DNA of 64,000 bases, taken from Tranzscheliella williamsii (Eukaryota > Basidiomycota > Ustilaginomycetes > Ustilaginales > Ustilaginaceae). Shown here in pieces: positions 28,823-39,104 of this stretch; positions within the stretch are counted from its first letter, which is position 1; each line of letters begins with the position of its first letter. The notes beneath the pieces are model-generated. The model saw only the letters and a list, made by a program, of their open reading frames with translations. It was not told the DNA's origin and did not search any database. Position numbers and translations under genes: made by a program. The stretch spans positions 62,001-126,000 of the forward strand of contig JALBYF010000005.1 of NCBI GenBank assembly GCA_023212725.1. Direction: 5' to 3'.

Positions 28823-29701
28823 CTAGACGATGCTCTCGAGCTCCTTGGCAAAGAGGAGATTCGAGGCGATCGTCGCCTTTTTCGGGATGTGGGTGGCGGC
28901 AGCGGCGGCGTTGGCGGCGGTAAAGTCGACGGTCTGCGTCGTTGGGTTGACCTGCCATCCGCGCTGTGGGGTGGCAAGAGGGGAGGGATCGTGCGGTCAG
29001 TAAGCGGGTGGTGCGAGGGGGTGTTGCGATGCGGCCATGGGGGTGGTACGTACCTCGCTGGCAAAGCTCATTACCTCCTGGAGACTGTCGAAGAAGAGGA
29101 GCGTGGCGGCATCCTGGAGCGGGAGCTGGTCGTAGGCCTTCTCCTCGCAGCTGGCGATCTCGGTGCGGATCATATGGAGAAGGAGGTCGACAAAGAAGCT
29201 GAATTCCTCCCTGGGCGGCTGCTGGCGGCTGAGGCGCCAGACCTTGGAGTAGCTGCCCTCCATGAGCCAGCGCTCGAGGTTGATCGGGTACTGGAGGAAT
29301 TCGGAGCGGTTGGCCAGGCTGGCGGGAAGCGTTTCGATGAGTGTATGGAACGCGGAGATCTGGTTGGACGAGAGCAGACGGAGCAGCTTGAGTCCCAGCA
29401 GCGGCTCGTGGTTCGCCGACGCGGCCAGCTCCGAGTCGTTGTAGAACGGCGTCAGCAGGCTCAGGTACCGGTCGAACGAGGCGACGTCGCGCACGCGCAC
29501 CGACCAGAACGCTCCGATCTCGAGCACCTCGCGCGCCACGCTAAGCTCCGCCGCCGACGCACCCGACCCCGTCGGCACCAGCAGATTATGCTCCGTCAGC
29601 GCAATCTTCAGCTTGCTCAGCTGCGTGCGCATACGCTCAAGATCCGGCGTGCTCGATCGAAACGCCGACACCAGGTCGGCGTGCTGTTGGGTCACGTCCA
29701 T
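28823..29701 (-). CDS. RPN12: 26S proteasome regulatory subunit Rpn12
   Basis: Exons 29701-29054 and 28963-28823, with a 90-bp intron (GTACGT...CCACAG), give 262 residues. The join is in phase and reads FASE|RGWQVNPTTQTVDF, as expected for the C-terminal winged-helix part of the PCI domain. Other family blocks are FYNDSELAAS, LGLKLLRLLSSNQISAFHT and GSYSKVWRLS. The C-terminus KKATIASNLLFAKELESIV is typical of Rpn12/PSMD8. Rpn12 is a lid subunit of the 19S regulatory particle, important for joining lid and base. The start at 29701 (MDVTQQHADLVSAF) was preferred over the open frame upstream because that extension looks noncoding. Confidence 0.93.
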
Positions 29702-30278
29702 ATCGGCAAGCTGGCCAGATAGTCGAGCGCAAGATACGCCACGCCGCAAGCCGCAGTAGTCAGGCAGGCAAGTGAAAGCCCTCTCTTGCTTTTCGTTTCT
29801 CGTTGAGCCAAGGGATTCAAGTTGAGGCGCAGGCGGGTAAGACAACAAAGCAGAGACGTGCAGACGACAGATGCTGAGGGCTGCGGTGGCTAGTCGTCGT
29901 AGGGTGGGAACGAGATGCTCTTGAGTGGAGCATAGATCACCCAACTCACTACGCGGCCTTGCCCTCCACGTGACGGAACCGATCTAACACCTGGATGCCC
30001 GCTCATCCTCGGTTTTCATTGTGATTTCCTATCTCATGCACAGAACCAGATTCAGATTCACATTGATTTGCCAGGCAGCAGCCCGATCTAACAGCACCGG
30101 CAGACGAGCGCTGCATGTCGACAAGATCATCATCCCGGCGCACTGAAAGTCAGAAAAGGGAGATGGTGTGCTGGATGAGCAACGCATAACGGCGCAAGCA
30201 GCAAGTAGCAACGTTGCAGCCGGGCAAAGAGGTACCAGGATCGCTTTCACCTTGGCAATGCATGCGGCAGCGAGGGGC
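29702..30278. other. Intergenic region upstream of RPN12
   Basis: This 577-bp gap holds the RPN12 promoter and the 3' flank of the unknown gene at 30279-31352. No gene or clear repeat was found. Confidence 0.4.
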
Positions 30279-31352
30279 TCACAGACCGAGCGCCGTGGCT
30301 TGTGTCTGTTCGAGCATGTTGACCAAGGGGACGTCGGTGTGCCAGGACTGTCGGCCGGGGAGGAGGTTGGGTCAGCGGGGTTGCTCGGTATGCAGCGTAG
30401 CTCTGCTGTGGTTACCTACCCAGCTGTCGCCGTCCGTGCCGGCGCGTTTGACGAGTATGCATGCGGCCGAGTCGGTCATCTACGCCGGCGCGGTGAATTG
30501 CCCGGCGCCGTCAGCACACGTCGTCCCAGGCCCAGTCGGCTAGGGTGATGGCAATCCCGTACGGGATGGACTCACCTTGTGCACGGTGCCGACCCGTCGG
30601 ACGGTGAAGCCGGCCTTCTCGGCCCAGAACACCACCTTGCTGCCGACCAGAAAGGGCTGTATGGCTGGCCGGGACCCCGCTGTGCTGGTGCTCGGTGCTG
30701 AAGCCGCGCGGCCGTCTGTCCGATTTGTCACCGTGGGGGCTGCGGAAGGCGCGTCTCGACGGCGGAGTTCCAGGCTGGCGTAGGCGCGGCTGCAGGTGCG
30801 TGCGGTGCTCCGTGTGCCGCCGGTAGTTTTCGCCGCCTTGCTACTCTCGCCAGCTTCCCGGACGGGAAAGAGGGGGCCGGGCTTGGAAGCTGTGTTATGC
30901 AAAGAACTGGGCGTGTGGCCGGCAGGGCGGTGCGGACGGGTATGGCGGATGAGCTGGAAGAGGGCTCGTCGGGAGGAGGGGGTGCGGTGCTTGCGTTGCG
31001 GATGTGCGGGCAGTGGAGCGTCCGCTTCTGTCTGCGGGGTGGTGTCGCGGTCCGAAGGGTCAATGTCGAGGTTGGCATGCTCGAGGATCTGGATCGGATA
31101 GCGGTGGCCAGGCTGCAGCGGAGGTGGCGGCGGGAGGCGGTACGCGGCGGGGCTCGACGCCGGCACCGCCTCCCCCGCCGGCGACAGGCTCGCCATCGCC
31201 CGCAGAAACGCAGCCAGCTGCGGATCGTACAACCCCCCTGTCGGCGACCCCACCAACCCCCCCGACACCTCGCATCCAAACGCATCGCAACACCTCCCTC
31301 CCACCTGCCTCACCGACTCCTCTTCCATCCCATAGCCCGCCAAAGGTCCCAT
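30279..31352 (-). CDS. Unknown three-exon protein with conserved-looking C-terminal module (protein A)
   Basis: Exons 31352-30576, 30479-30420 and 30347-30279 join to 301 residues; both introns (96 and 72 bp) are GT-AG and phase 0. The N-terminal 230 residues are Pro/Ser/Arg-rich and look disordered. The C-terminal 70 residues look folded: FLVGSKVVFWAEKAGF, VRRVGTVHK, then ACILVKRAGTDGD and SWHTDVPLVNMLEQTQ. This alternating hydrophobic pattern resembles a small beta barrel, but I recognise no family. A second Met at codon 9 (31328) is an alternative start. The gene at 40691-42069 has the same plan: a long disordered exon, then two very short phase-0 exons completing a similar C-terminal module. 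Function unknown. Confidence 0.6.
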
Positions 31353-31719
31353 CTCGCCGTGTCACCAGTCCTTGAACTCGTCAGGTCGCCAATCCTGCCT
31401 TGGCGCGCCCTCGCTTTTATATCCCCGGACGGCAGCCGAAAATGAGACCGGCGCCGGCAAGGCTGCGGAAGCAAGACATGAAGCTGGCACGCTCCACCGT
31501 TGCACAAGCACTCGCATATTAAAGGCGAGGAGCTGCGAAGCATGTTGCCATAAGATTAGGCGCCGAACAGGGGTCGAGCTCGCCGAAAACTCAGAGTTTG
31601 GGGTGCAGACGGATTCATACACTCGCACAAGCTCGGGGGGGGGCAGGAGCGTCTGGTGGGTCCAGCAGGGGGTATGGAGCTAAAAGTACAGGTAGAGGCG
31701 GTGCGGTGTTGCGCCATGG
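31353..31719. other. Intergenic region upstream of protein A
   Basis: This gap of 367 bp lies between two minus-strand genes. It should contain the promoter of the protein A gene and the BET3 3' flank. Nothing further was recognised. Confidence 0.35.
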
Positions 31720-32563
31720 TTAGTCATCGGCGATGGGCGCCTGCTCGTCGAGGTACTTGACAAGACGGACCGAGATCTCGGTGGTCTCGTCGCCACGCAG
31801 GACGTCCGAGACAAAAACGGCCTCGGTCTGCATCTGGACCATCTCGAGCGCGCCGCGGATGACGCCAACGAGGACATTGCTGAACCAAAGACCACCCGCC
31901 TTGGCGTCGCTCGGCAGCTCGACAAACTCGGAAAGCGGATTCTCGTCAAAGATCAAGCTGAACTGCTTCGCCGAAGCTGGTGCCGGTGCCGGTGCCGAAG
32001 CCGTTGTCGATGGCGCCGAGGCGGTAGTACTGGCATCGCCGGCGCCCACAGCTGATGAATGATGGACGACATTGGGTGTGATGTTGAGAAACATCTTGAA
32101 GCCCACTTTGCTGATCACTTCGCCCACCTCCCTAAAGTCGGCGCACTTGTTGAGGTTGGTGCGGGCGAGGAAGTCCTCTATCAATCGCGTGCCAATGTTA
32201 TAGCCCCTAAGGATGACAGAAAGGAGGAGTTATGCGTGTCAGTGTCTGCTAGCTCCCTTGATGGCAGGAGTCCATGGCGGCATGAGCAGTAGGAGATACG
32301 TGCATCTTTTCTAGCTGCTTGTTGACTTCCTGGTAGTCTTCGTAATCCTTGATCATCTGGATGACCAGGGCACCGTAGGTCAGCGTGAACAGCTCCGCAT
32401 TCTGGGTGGAAATGGATGCGACAGTCAGATTAGCACGGTGTCGGTATACCTCTCCTGCTGTGGCTGCAACGAGACGATGGAGTGCTGTTGAGTTGCTTAC
32501 GATCTTCTCGGTGCGATTCTTCCAGACATCTTCGCCTGCCTGCTTGTACTGCTTTGTCGACAT
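31720..32563 (-). CDS. BET3: TRAPP complex subunit Bet3
   Basis: Exons 32563-32501, 32401-32304 and 32206-31720 give 215 residues. The start MSTKQYKQAGEDVWKNRTEK, then NAELFTLTYGALVIQMIKDY, GYNIGTRLIEDFLART and RGALEMVQMQTEAVFVSDVL, match Bet3/TRAPPC3 throughout. The cysteine before ADF (NKCADF) is the conserved acylated position. Bet3 is a core subunit of TRAPP, the guanine nucleotide exchange complex for Ypt1/Rab1 in ER-to-Golgi traffic. Intron 1 is GT-AG. Intron 2 fits only with a GC donor (AAAAGAT|GCACGT...CTTAG): this yields KMGYN as in the family, while the nearby GT donor leads to a stop. A Ser/Thr/Ala/Pro-rich insert of about 30 residues follows NITPNVVHHS. Divergent from the Axl2-like gene. 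Confidence 0.91.
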
Positions 32564-32968
32564 GGTCGTAAATCGTCTGTTCCTGGCAGTGACTACGAAT
32601 TGATCTTTCGGCTCCTTTCACTCGGGCGTTAATCAACGGTCGGGTGGATGGGGGCGATAGGACAGCTGATACGGCGCAGAAGAGCCGCCAGAAGAGAGAG
32701 TGTGAGTGGCAGGGCCAGTGGGGTAAGGAAAGGGCTTGTGTCACACGGCTATTCAAACACCAACACCCGTCAATCGCAAGCGGAACCGAGTACAAGCACG
32801 GACAGTGTTAAGTTGAATACCCAAACGCTAACTTTAACATTGTCGTTTTTTCTCGTCCGTGTCGCGTCTCGGAGACGTGATGTTGCGCTGTCCGCTGTAT
32901 TTCTTGCTGGGTTATTTGCTGCGCATTCTTCGACGTATGCAAGGGGCAGAGAAGGCACGATGCAGAAC

Positions 32969-33007
32969 GACGCAGAGGCATAACGCAGAGGCACCACGCA
33001 GAGGCAC
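32969..33007. repeat. Short direct repeat ACGCAGAGGCA, three copies
   Basis: Three copies of ACGCAGAGGCA are spaced by two bases each within the BET3/Axl2-like divergent region. Confidence 0.7.
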
Positions 33008-33163
33008 TCACTGCCTGCTTTCCCAGTACCCCCCTCACTTGCACCCGCTCATCCCTCTGCCAGTGTTGCGGTCTATGTGCACTTTCCTCATTCAGATCGC
33101 TCTGTCTGGCCAAGGCCGTTCACACCGCTCCTGCTAGGCAGAAACAGCAGCTGTCAATCCACT

Positions 33164-33279
33164 CACTTTCATGCTTGCGATTCACTTTCATGCTTGCGAT
33201 TCACTTGCCATGTTTGCGACTCTCGTCATTCTTGCGACTCACTCTTGGTGCTTGCGACTCAATCTTCATGTTTGCCACG
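33164..33279. repeat. Minisatellite with CTTGCGAYT core, six units
   Basis: Units at 33164-33182 and 33183-33201 are identical (CACTTTCATGCTTGCGATT). Four diverged units of 18-20 bp follow at 33202, 33222, 33240 and 33260, all centred on (C/T)TTGC(G/C)A. Perfect copies at the left and decayed ones at the right suggest recent duplication at one end. Confidence 0.8.
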
Positions 33280-33995
33280 ACCCCTTGCGTGTAGAGACAT
33301 GTAGATTCGAAGATCTTGCCGTTGCTTTGTGGTCGCCTGCGCCACCCACTCTTGTCTGACTTTTGCACTGCCAAGCTAGGTCGATCCTCTGCCACTTGTT
33401 CGTAGGCAACGCACTCGACGATCATGCCGCCATCGCTAGTCACAGTCAGAGCGACTCGCCTCCTTCCTCGTTCCAATGCATGTCCTCAGACTTGCCCATC
33501 ATTCCGGCGCCGATCTGCCTCACTCGATGCAAGTGCCGCTCTGCTTGCCCCTCTTCCATCTAAGGCGCCCAGCCTCCGACTTCGATCTCACCTCTGGATC
33601 ACGTCGGTCAGGCTGTCGACCTCCCTCTCACCTCATCTTCCCTACATCCTTCTTGACGCGTCTCTTTCTCGACTTACCATCTCCCAGCCTTCTCTCCATC
33701 ATTCTGCTTCCTTCTCTCCATCATCTTGCTCCCTTCCCTCCGTCGTCCTGCTTCGTTTCTTCATCATCCGTGCTCCGTTCTCTGTATCCACGCTCTGCCT
33801 CCCGCTGGACCCGCTCTTTCCCCATAGTTAACCAGGCTAAGCTTCTCTCACACTCTTTCACTGCCTCGCACCACGCTACTCCTCGTCGGATCCTTGCTGC
33901 TGCTGAGACATTTGTCTCCCTTTCAGAAAGCTCCAGCAATACACCTGCCCCTGAAACCAGGTCGAGCGAAGCGTCCAGAACCGACAGCACTGATC

Positions 33996-36900
33996 ATGTC
34001 CAAGGGACTGGCGTCCGCATGTCTGGCCACCCTTCTCGTGCTGTCATCTGCACAAGCCGCCATCCATGTTCAACAGCCCATCAGATCACAGTTACCCTCA
34101 ATAGCACGCGTCGATCAGGCATATTCCTGGTCTTTCAGCCCAGATACCTTCATCGACGACGGTTCCAGCGCACCTTTGCTGTATGCGGCTACAGGAATGC
34201 CGCCATGGGCAGCCTTTGATCCCGCATCACGAACCTTTTCAGGCACACCTCCGAGCAACACAACCACTTCACGCGTCGATGACACTGTCACTATCACCGC
34301 TTCCAATGAGCAAGGCGAGACTGCAACCGAGGCGCTTGATCTGATCACGATGGCGGGCAAAGGCCCTATGCTCAACAAGCCGCTGGCTCAACAACTGCCT
34401 AACGTGACCACTCTAGGCGCACAGAGCATCCTGCCCACGGGAGCACAGCTGCTTCCGCTCGGCTGGTCCTTCTCTCTCGGATTCGAAGCCGACAGCTTCA
34501 GCTCTGATAGCCACAGGCTGTTTCTCTCAGCTTCGCTCCACGACGGGCAGGCCCTGCCCGACTGGCTGCATTTCGACCAGACTCTCACTTTCTGGGGCAA
34601 CGCACCTACAGATGTACGGACCGCAGGCAGCTTTTACACCGTCGTAGTTACCGCGAGCGATGTTCGTGATTATGCTGGCGTCAACAGTACCTTCGACATG
34701 GTTGTCAGCGGCGCTGAGCTTGTCCAGGCCGCGCCTTTTCCTGTTGCGAATGCCACGGTCGGGCAGGAGCTTCAGTATACCCTACCTCTCGACCTCATTG
34801 TCAACGCACAGGGCACACCGGTCGACCGTTCGCAGTTGCACGTCACTGCCAACACCAGCTCGCAGGCTTGGCTCTCGTTCGACCCCGCTACGAGCCAGTT
34901 CAATGGCACAGCGCCCTTCGACACTGCTATGGACGCCCCGCGCCTGCTCAGCATACCCATCACCCTCTCAAACGACAGGAACGTTTCTGTGCCGACGAAC
35001 CTTAACATGACCATCTTTCCATCTGCTTTCAGCGTCGAGTCTATTCCCGACGTCCGCATCGCTCCCGGTCAATTGTTTCAAGTCGATCTAAGCCAATACA
35101 TTCGTCCGAACATGGCGATGCTTCAGGTCGATTACGAACCTGCCTCAGCCGCAGAATGGATCCACTATGACTCTGCCACCATGCTCCTTTCGGGCACTGC
35201 GCCATCGAAGGGCGCGACGCCGGTTCGTGTCCTTCTTTCCTATCCCGCTGATAATGAGTCACAACGTGGCGCTTCCACCATGGGCTTTGGCATTACTCCT
35301 CAAGGTCCGTCGGCCTCGTCTGTCGCCACCAGCGGGGCAATGACGGGCGCGACAGGCCCGTCCGCCACATCAGGAGCCGTCTCCTCCGAGTCGTTCGACG
35401 GCGCCAATAGCTCGGCAGGAAGCGGAAACGGAGGATTGAGCAGCAAGGCCAAATTTGCTTTAGCAGCCTCGCTGGGTGGTGTGGGCGGCTTGGTCATGCT
35501 CATCTTGCTAATGATGTGCTGTCGACGCTACTGCGCTGCTGAAGACAGGCATTTCCGAGGGGGACATGACGAGGGTGTCGACGACTGCGAAAAGTCCTAT
35601 GCCCATGCAGATGACGAACGCACACTCGCTGATGACAAGTCAGGCAAATTCGGCTGGGCTGGCATTGGTGCTGGCAAAAAGGATCGCAAGGATGCGGACA
35701 ATTTGAGCCCTTATGCAGGCGGCTATAACACCGGTGATCGGAATGTCACAGATACAGAGCAGTCCCCGTTCTCGGATGCCATGACACTGGCACCTTCCTC
35801 GCAAGTGCACGGCGACCCCCGACAAATAGTGACAATGGGCAATGTCGCACCGGCTGCCCTTGCTGCCCCGGCTTTCACCATCACAAACCCCTCGCCTATG
35901 GCTGCCGAGAAACCCAAACGCAGCTCGGTGCTTGATATGTTCAACAAGGCGCGCTCCAAGTCGTCCAAGTCGATCGCCAGCCTTTCTGCGCCAGAGCCTC
36001 GCGAGCGGGCCGAGGTTGGTGCACAGCAATCACGCTCAATAGGTCTAGGTTTGGAGGGCATGGTCGGCCGGGACATGTCGCAGATGACGACGAGCAAGAG
36101 CCTCGCAGCGCGTAGCAGTTGGGAATCCAACCTCTTTTACGACGACAGTCTGGAGCGTCAGGCAGTCACACCAACGCGACGCAGTGGCGAGAGGTCGAGC
36201 CTGAGCCTCGACTCGCCGCTCGAAGTTCCGGTGCGGAGGTCGGTGCTGTCTGCGCCGATGCGCCATCGTAATGCGCATATCAACACCTCCCCTGCGTTCG
36301 ACCTCAATGAAGGATTCGAGAGCTCGCCGGAGCGGGATGACCGTGGCCGAAGCGCAACTCGATCGCAGCAACGCAACTCAACCGGCCGCCCAGGCCACGC
36401 GCCTATGCCGTCGGCTGATCTGCAGGATGCGATCGTTGGATACGCGACTCGCGTCAACGTCGAGCCCTTGGGCACGGTACGTCCGGCGCAACAGGTCAAG
36501 ATCCAGGCGGGGCAGCGCAGTCAATCGCAGCATCTGAACTGGTATCCTCGCTCTAGCCAGGATCAATCCAACGGCCCGGATGGGATCCATGGCGCCGAGG
36601 ACGCATTCCAAGATGCTGATGACGAGCCGGGATACGTCGACCAGGTGACGCAAAACAATACGAAGCGTAACTCTGCGGCCAGTTACGTCCCGACTATGGA
36701 CGGCGCCGACGCCGTGGCGGCGATACGGTACCCCGACAGTCGACGCAGCTCCATGAAACCTACCCATGCGCGCTCAGAGAGTGAGGCGGAGCCCAGTGTG
36801 CGTCCTGTGCGGGCCTCGATGGTGCCGCTGCCGCCGACGCCCGTTATCCCGGGTGGCGAGCCGAGCACGCCAGTGCGCACACCTGGGCATGCTCGAACGC

Positions 36901-37472
36901 CATCCACCGCGCCACGGCCGGCACCGACGACGCCGACGACGCAGCCGCGGCGGCGGACGTCCTCGACAGGGTCGCACACGAGCGGAGCGGCCTGGAACGG
37001 CGCCAAGCAGCACACGGTGACTGCCGCGCCGGGAGAGCTGGTGCGTGTGTCGGCGTTGGCGGGTACGTCCGCCCCGCCCATCATCGGCGGCGCGCCCGGC
37101 TCGCCCGGCAAGCGCTCCGGCCGCAAGCTCATCTACCTGCCCATGCTCCAGGACGAAAAGTTTATCGAGTACTACAACACCTGGCCCGATTTCCTTCAGT
37201 GGCTCCAGTGGGACTCGCGCATGCAGGAGCTCTCCGGCACCGTCCCCGCCAAGTTTGGCCCCACCCCGCTCACGCTCAAGCTCGCCATCGTCGCGCGGCC
37301 TTCCATTCCCACCCCGCCCAGTCCGGTCTCCGGCTCCCCCACCAAGCACACCCACTCTCGCAGATCATCCGCCGCCTCTGCCTCCGCCACCACCACCGCA
37401 ACCCCCATCCCCCCCAACGAGGACGAGGTGGCCGCCATCGTCGTTCTCAACATTACCAAGCGCAACGCATAA
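33996..37472 (+). CDS. Axl2-like single-pass membrane protein with CADG (cadherin-like) repeats
   Basis: ATG 33996 gives 1158 residues in one exon. Residues 1-22 are a signal peptide (MSKGLASACLATLLVLSSAQA). At least four dystroglycan/CADG-type repeats follow, recognised by PPWAAFDPASRTFSGTPP, LPDWLHFDQTLTFWGNAP, QAWLSFDPATSQFNGTAP and AEWIHYDSATMLLSGTAP, with N-glycosylation sequons between them. A Ser/Gly stalk leads to a transmembrane helix at about 488-508 and the stop-transfer CCRRYC. The cytoplasmic tail of about 645 residues is Ser/Arg-rich. It ends in a further block (FLQWLQWDSRMQELSGTVP...LKLAIVAR) that resembles another CADG unit. Yeast Axl2 (Bud10) marks axial bud sites and binds septins; a role in polarity or cell-wall sensing is by homology. 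Confidence 0.86.
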   Translation: MSKGLASACLATLLVLSSAQAAIHVQQPIRSQLPSIARVDQAYSWSFSPDTFIDDGSSAPLLYAATGMPPWAAFDPASRTFSGTPPSNTTTSRVDDTVTITASNEQGETATEALDLITMAGKGPMLNKPLAQQLPNVTTLGAQSILPTGAQLLPLGWSFSLGFEADSFSSDSHRLFLSASLHDGQALPDWLHFDQTLTFWGNAPTDVRTAGSFYTVVVTASDVRDYAGVNSTFDMVVSGAELVQAAPFPVANATVGQELQYTLPLDLIVNAQGTPVDRSQLHVTANTSSQAWLSFDPATSQFNGTAPFDTAMDAPRLLSIPITLSNDRNVSVPTNLNMTIFPSAFSVESIPDVRIAPGQLFQVDLSQYIRPNMAMLQVDYEPASAAEWIHYDSATMLLSGTAPSKGATPVRVLLSYPADNESQRGASTMGFGITPQGPSASSVATSGAMTGATGPSATSGAVSSESFDGANSSAGSGNGGLSSKAKFALAASLGGVGGLVMLILLMMCCRRYCAAEDRHFRGGHDEGVDDCEKSYAHADDERTLADDKSGKFGWAGIGAGKKDRKDADNLSPYAGGYNTGDRNVTDTEQSPFSDAMTLAPSSQVHGDPRQIVTMGNVAPAALAAPAFTITNPSPMAAEKPKRSSVLDMFNKARSKSSKSIASLSAPEPRERAEVGAQQSRSIGLGLEGMVGRDMSQMTTSKSLAARSSWESNLFYDDSLERQAVTPTRRSGERSSLSLDSPLEVPVRRSVLSAPMRHRNAHINTSPAFDLNEGFESSPERDDRGRSATRSQQRNSTGRPGHAPMPSADLQDAIVGYATRVNVEPLGTVRPAQQVKIQAGQRSQSQHLNWYPRSSQDQSNGPDGIHGAEDAFQDADDEPGYVDQVTQNNTKRNSAASYVPTMDGADAVAAIRYPDSRRSSMKPTHARSESEAEPSVRPVRASMVPLPPTPVIPGGEPSTPVRTPGHARTPSTAPRPAPTTPTTQPRRRTSSTGSHTSGAAWNGAKQHTVTAAPGELVRVSALAGTSAPPIIGGAPGSPGKRSGRKLIYLPMLQDEKFIEYYNTWPDFLQWLQWDSRMQELSGTVPAKFGPTPLTLKLAIVARPSIPTPPSPVSGSPTKHTHSRRSSAASASATTTATPIPPNEDEVAAIVVLNITKRNA

Positions 37473-37783
37473 GCACCCACCCCTCTGCTGCACGCCTCAC
37501 CACACACGTTCCTTGATACTCTCGCACTAGCTTCCTGTCACATTCCCTTTCGCCATTCGCGTCCGCATGCACGGCTCTGCCGGCAGCTCCTGTTAGTACC
37601 GCTTCCTGACCGCTTGCAATGGACACGCACGTGGCGGGACAGGAGAGCTGCTGTTCGAGCCGCGCCGAACGCCACTCCCGTCCCCTCGCGCGCGTTTCAC
37701 CTGGATGTCTAGCGGTGTAAGGCTCCCAAGCCTGTGCACACGTACCGCTCCAGATTATAGGCACAACGTAAGTCAGTGCCTCT
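37473..37783. other. Intergenic region before the 5S rRNA gene
   Basis: Holds the 3' flank of the Axl2-like gene and the 5' flank of the 5S gene. No coding frame or repeat was supported. Confidence 0.35.
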
Positions 37784-37901
37784 ATCTGCGGCCACAGAAC
37801 GTAGAAAGCACCGCATCCCGTCCGATCTGCGAAGTTAAGCAACGTGTCGCCTAGTCAGTACTGCGGTGGGGGACCACGCGGGAATCCTGGGTGCTGCAGT
37901 T
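37784..37901 (+). rRNA. 5S ribosomal RNA gene
   Basis: About 118 nt with the conserved 5S core: GAAAGCACCGCATCCCGTCC, GATCTGCGAAGTTAAGC, the internal control element TACTGCGGTGGGGGACC and GCGGGAATCCTGGGTGC. The ends ATCTGC and GCAGTT can pair as helix I. It is a lone dispersed copy, as is common in smut fungi, not part of an rDNA array. A TTTTT run at 37904-37908 fits pol III termination. Relative to the common basidiomycete 5S as I know it, helix I and one later stem have changes that appear compensatory, so it may be a variant copy. Ends are estimated to within about two bases. Confidence 0.93.
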
Positions 37902-39104
37902 TGTTTTTGCCTGGCAGCTGCGCATCAGCGGTTGGAATGGCGCCGGGGCTGTCTATCGCCGAGGGAAGGTGGTGCGCTGGGTGGAAGGAGGCTGGCAAAG
38001 CGGTGGCGGGTGATAGGCTCGTGGGCAGCCGGGACAAGGAGCGCGCTGTTAGAGCGCTTGGACGAGTGTTAGGGCGGGGTGGTGTGGGCCCTACTGGACA
38101 ACGCGCGGCCGTCAAGATATGCAACGCGCATGCCAACCCTCTCATCACCCGCATTGACCGCCTCCCTCTCCTCCTCGCCTTACCCTTTTAGCGCCACGGG
38201 CTGGCTTGGTCAGCGGACAGCCTCCCGTACATCGATGCACTAGCCGCCTAGACAGTGCGCTGGACGGAACATTTCACCTCCTGTCCCGGATCTCAGCAAG
38301 GGAAGCGCTCAGGAACCCCGTCGCCTCCCCGGTTCGCTTCTGCATACACCCGCAGCCGGATACCGGAGAGCCAAGACTCCCTCTACTGCCGCTGCGATGC
38401 CTAGTCAGTCTGCAGCTCGGTGAGGCGGCTGTGAGACAAACAGCGGAATCCAGTCCTTCGCGGCCGAATTTTCCTCTTAACCGCCGTATCAATGCGCCGC
38501 ACGACCCCCCACCCCCCAGCCCCCTTCCGCTTCCGTCGACGACGACAGCAGCGATACGACGACAGCGGCAATATTCACCTCCTCTTGGTGGCCCTGCTCG
38601 CATATCATCGGCCTTCCCATGCACACGCAAACCAACACGCGACCAAACAGCAGTCGCGCGGTACAGCATCGGAGAGACACACTCGTGTCGATTCTTTCTG
38701 CGTCAGAAGGGGACTGGCCTGTCCTTGACTCCGCAGCATCCATCGTAACTTGCATCCACACCGGCAATGTACGCAGCCCAGCGTGACTAGAAGCTCGCCG
38801 TTGAGTCAGCCCAGCCCGCGGGCGCGATTGTACAGGTGAGTAGCAAGCTGTGTGGCCTCTGTTGGGTGTCTTTCGCCGGGCGTGTTGGCTGCCCTGCCAT
38901 GCCGCTTAGCTGCGCAGTGGACTGACCACATACACATCCACCTCCCTTGCTCTGGCTGCCCCACCTCGTTGCTCGCGACCTGTGATACTGTCGCCCACAC
39001 GTATCGCCCCACCCCTCGCCATCATCGGCTTTCATTTCGTGCTCCACGCGCACCGACTCGCTACCGACACGAAACTTGCTGACTCGTCTCGCCTTGCACG
39101 AACC
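37902..39104. other. Intergenic region of 1.2 kb after the 5S gene
   Basis: No gene is supported apart from the pol III T run at its left end. Candidate frames on both strands lack domains. The right end (about 38920-39104) is C/T-rich and likely forms the promoter and leader of the gene starting at 39105. Confidence 0.4.
37904..37908 (+). terminator. RNA polymerase III T-run after 5S rRNA
   Basis: Five T residues directly downstream of the predicted 5S 3' end. Confidence 0.7.

Larger units (their letters stand above)
32564..33995. promoter_or_regulatory. Long divergent intergenic region between BET3 and the Axl2-like gene
   Basis: These 1.4 kb contain no supported gene. They carry a three-copy ACGCAGAGGCA repeat (about 32969-33007), a six-unit 18-20 bp minisatellite (33164-33279) and, from about 33440, a C/T-rich tract that likely forms the 5' leader of the Axl2-like gene. 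Confidence 0.5.
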
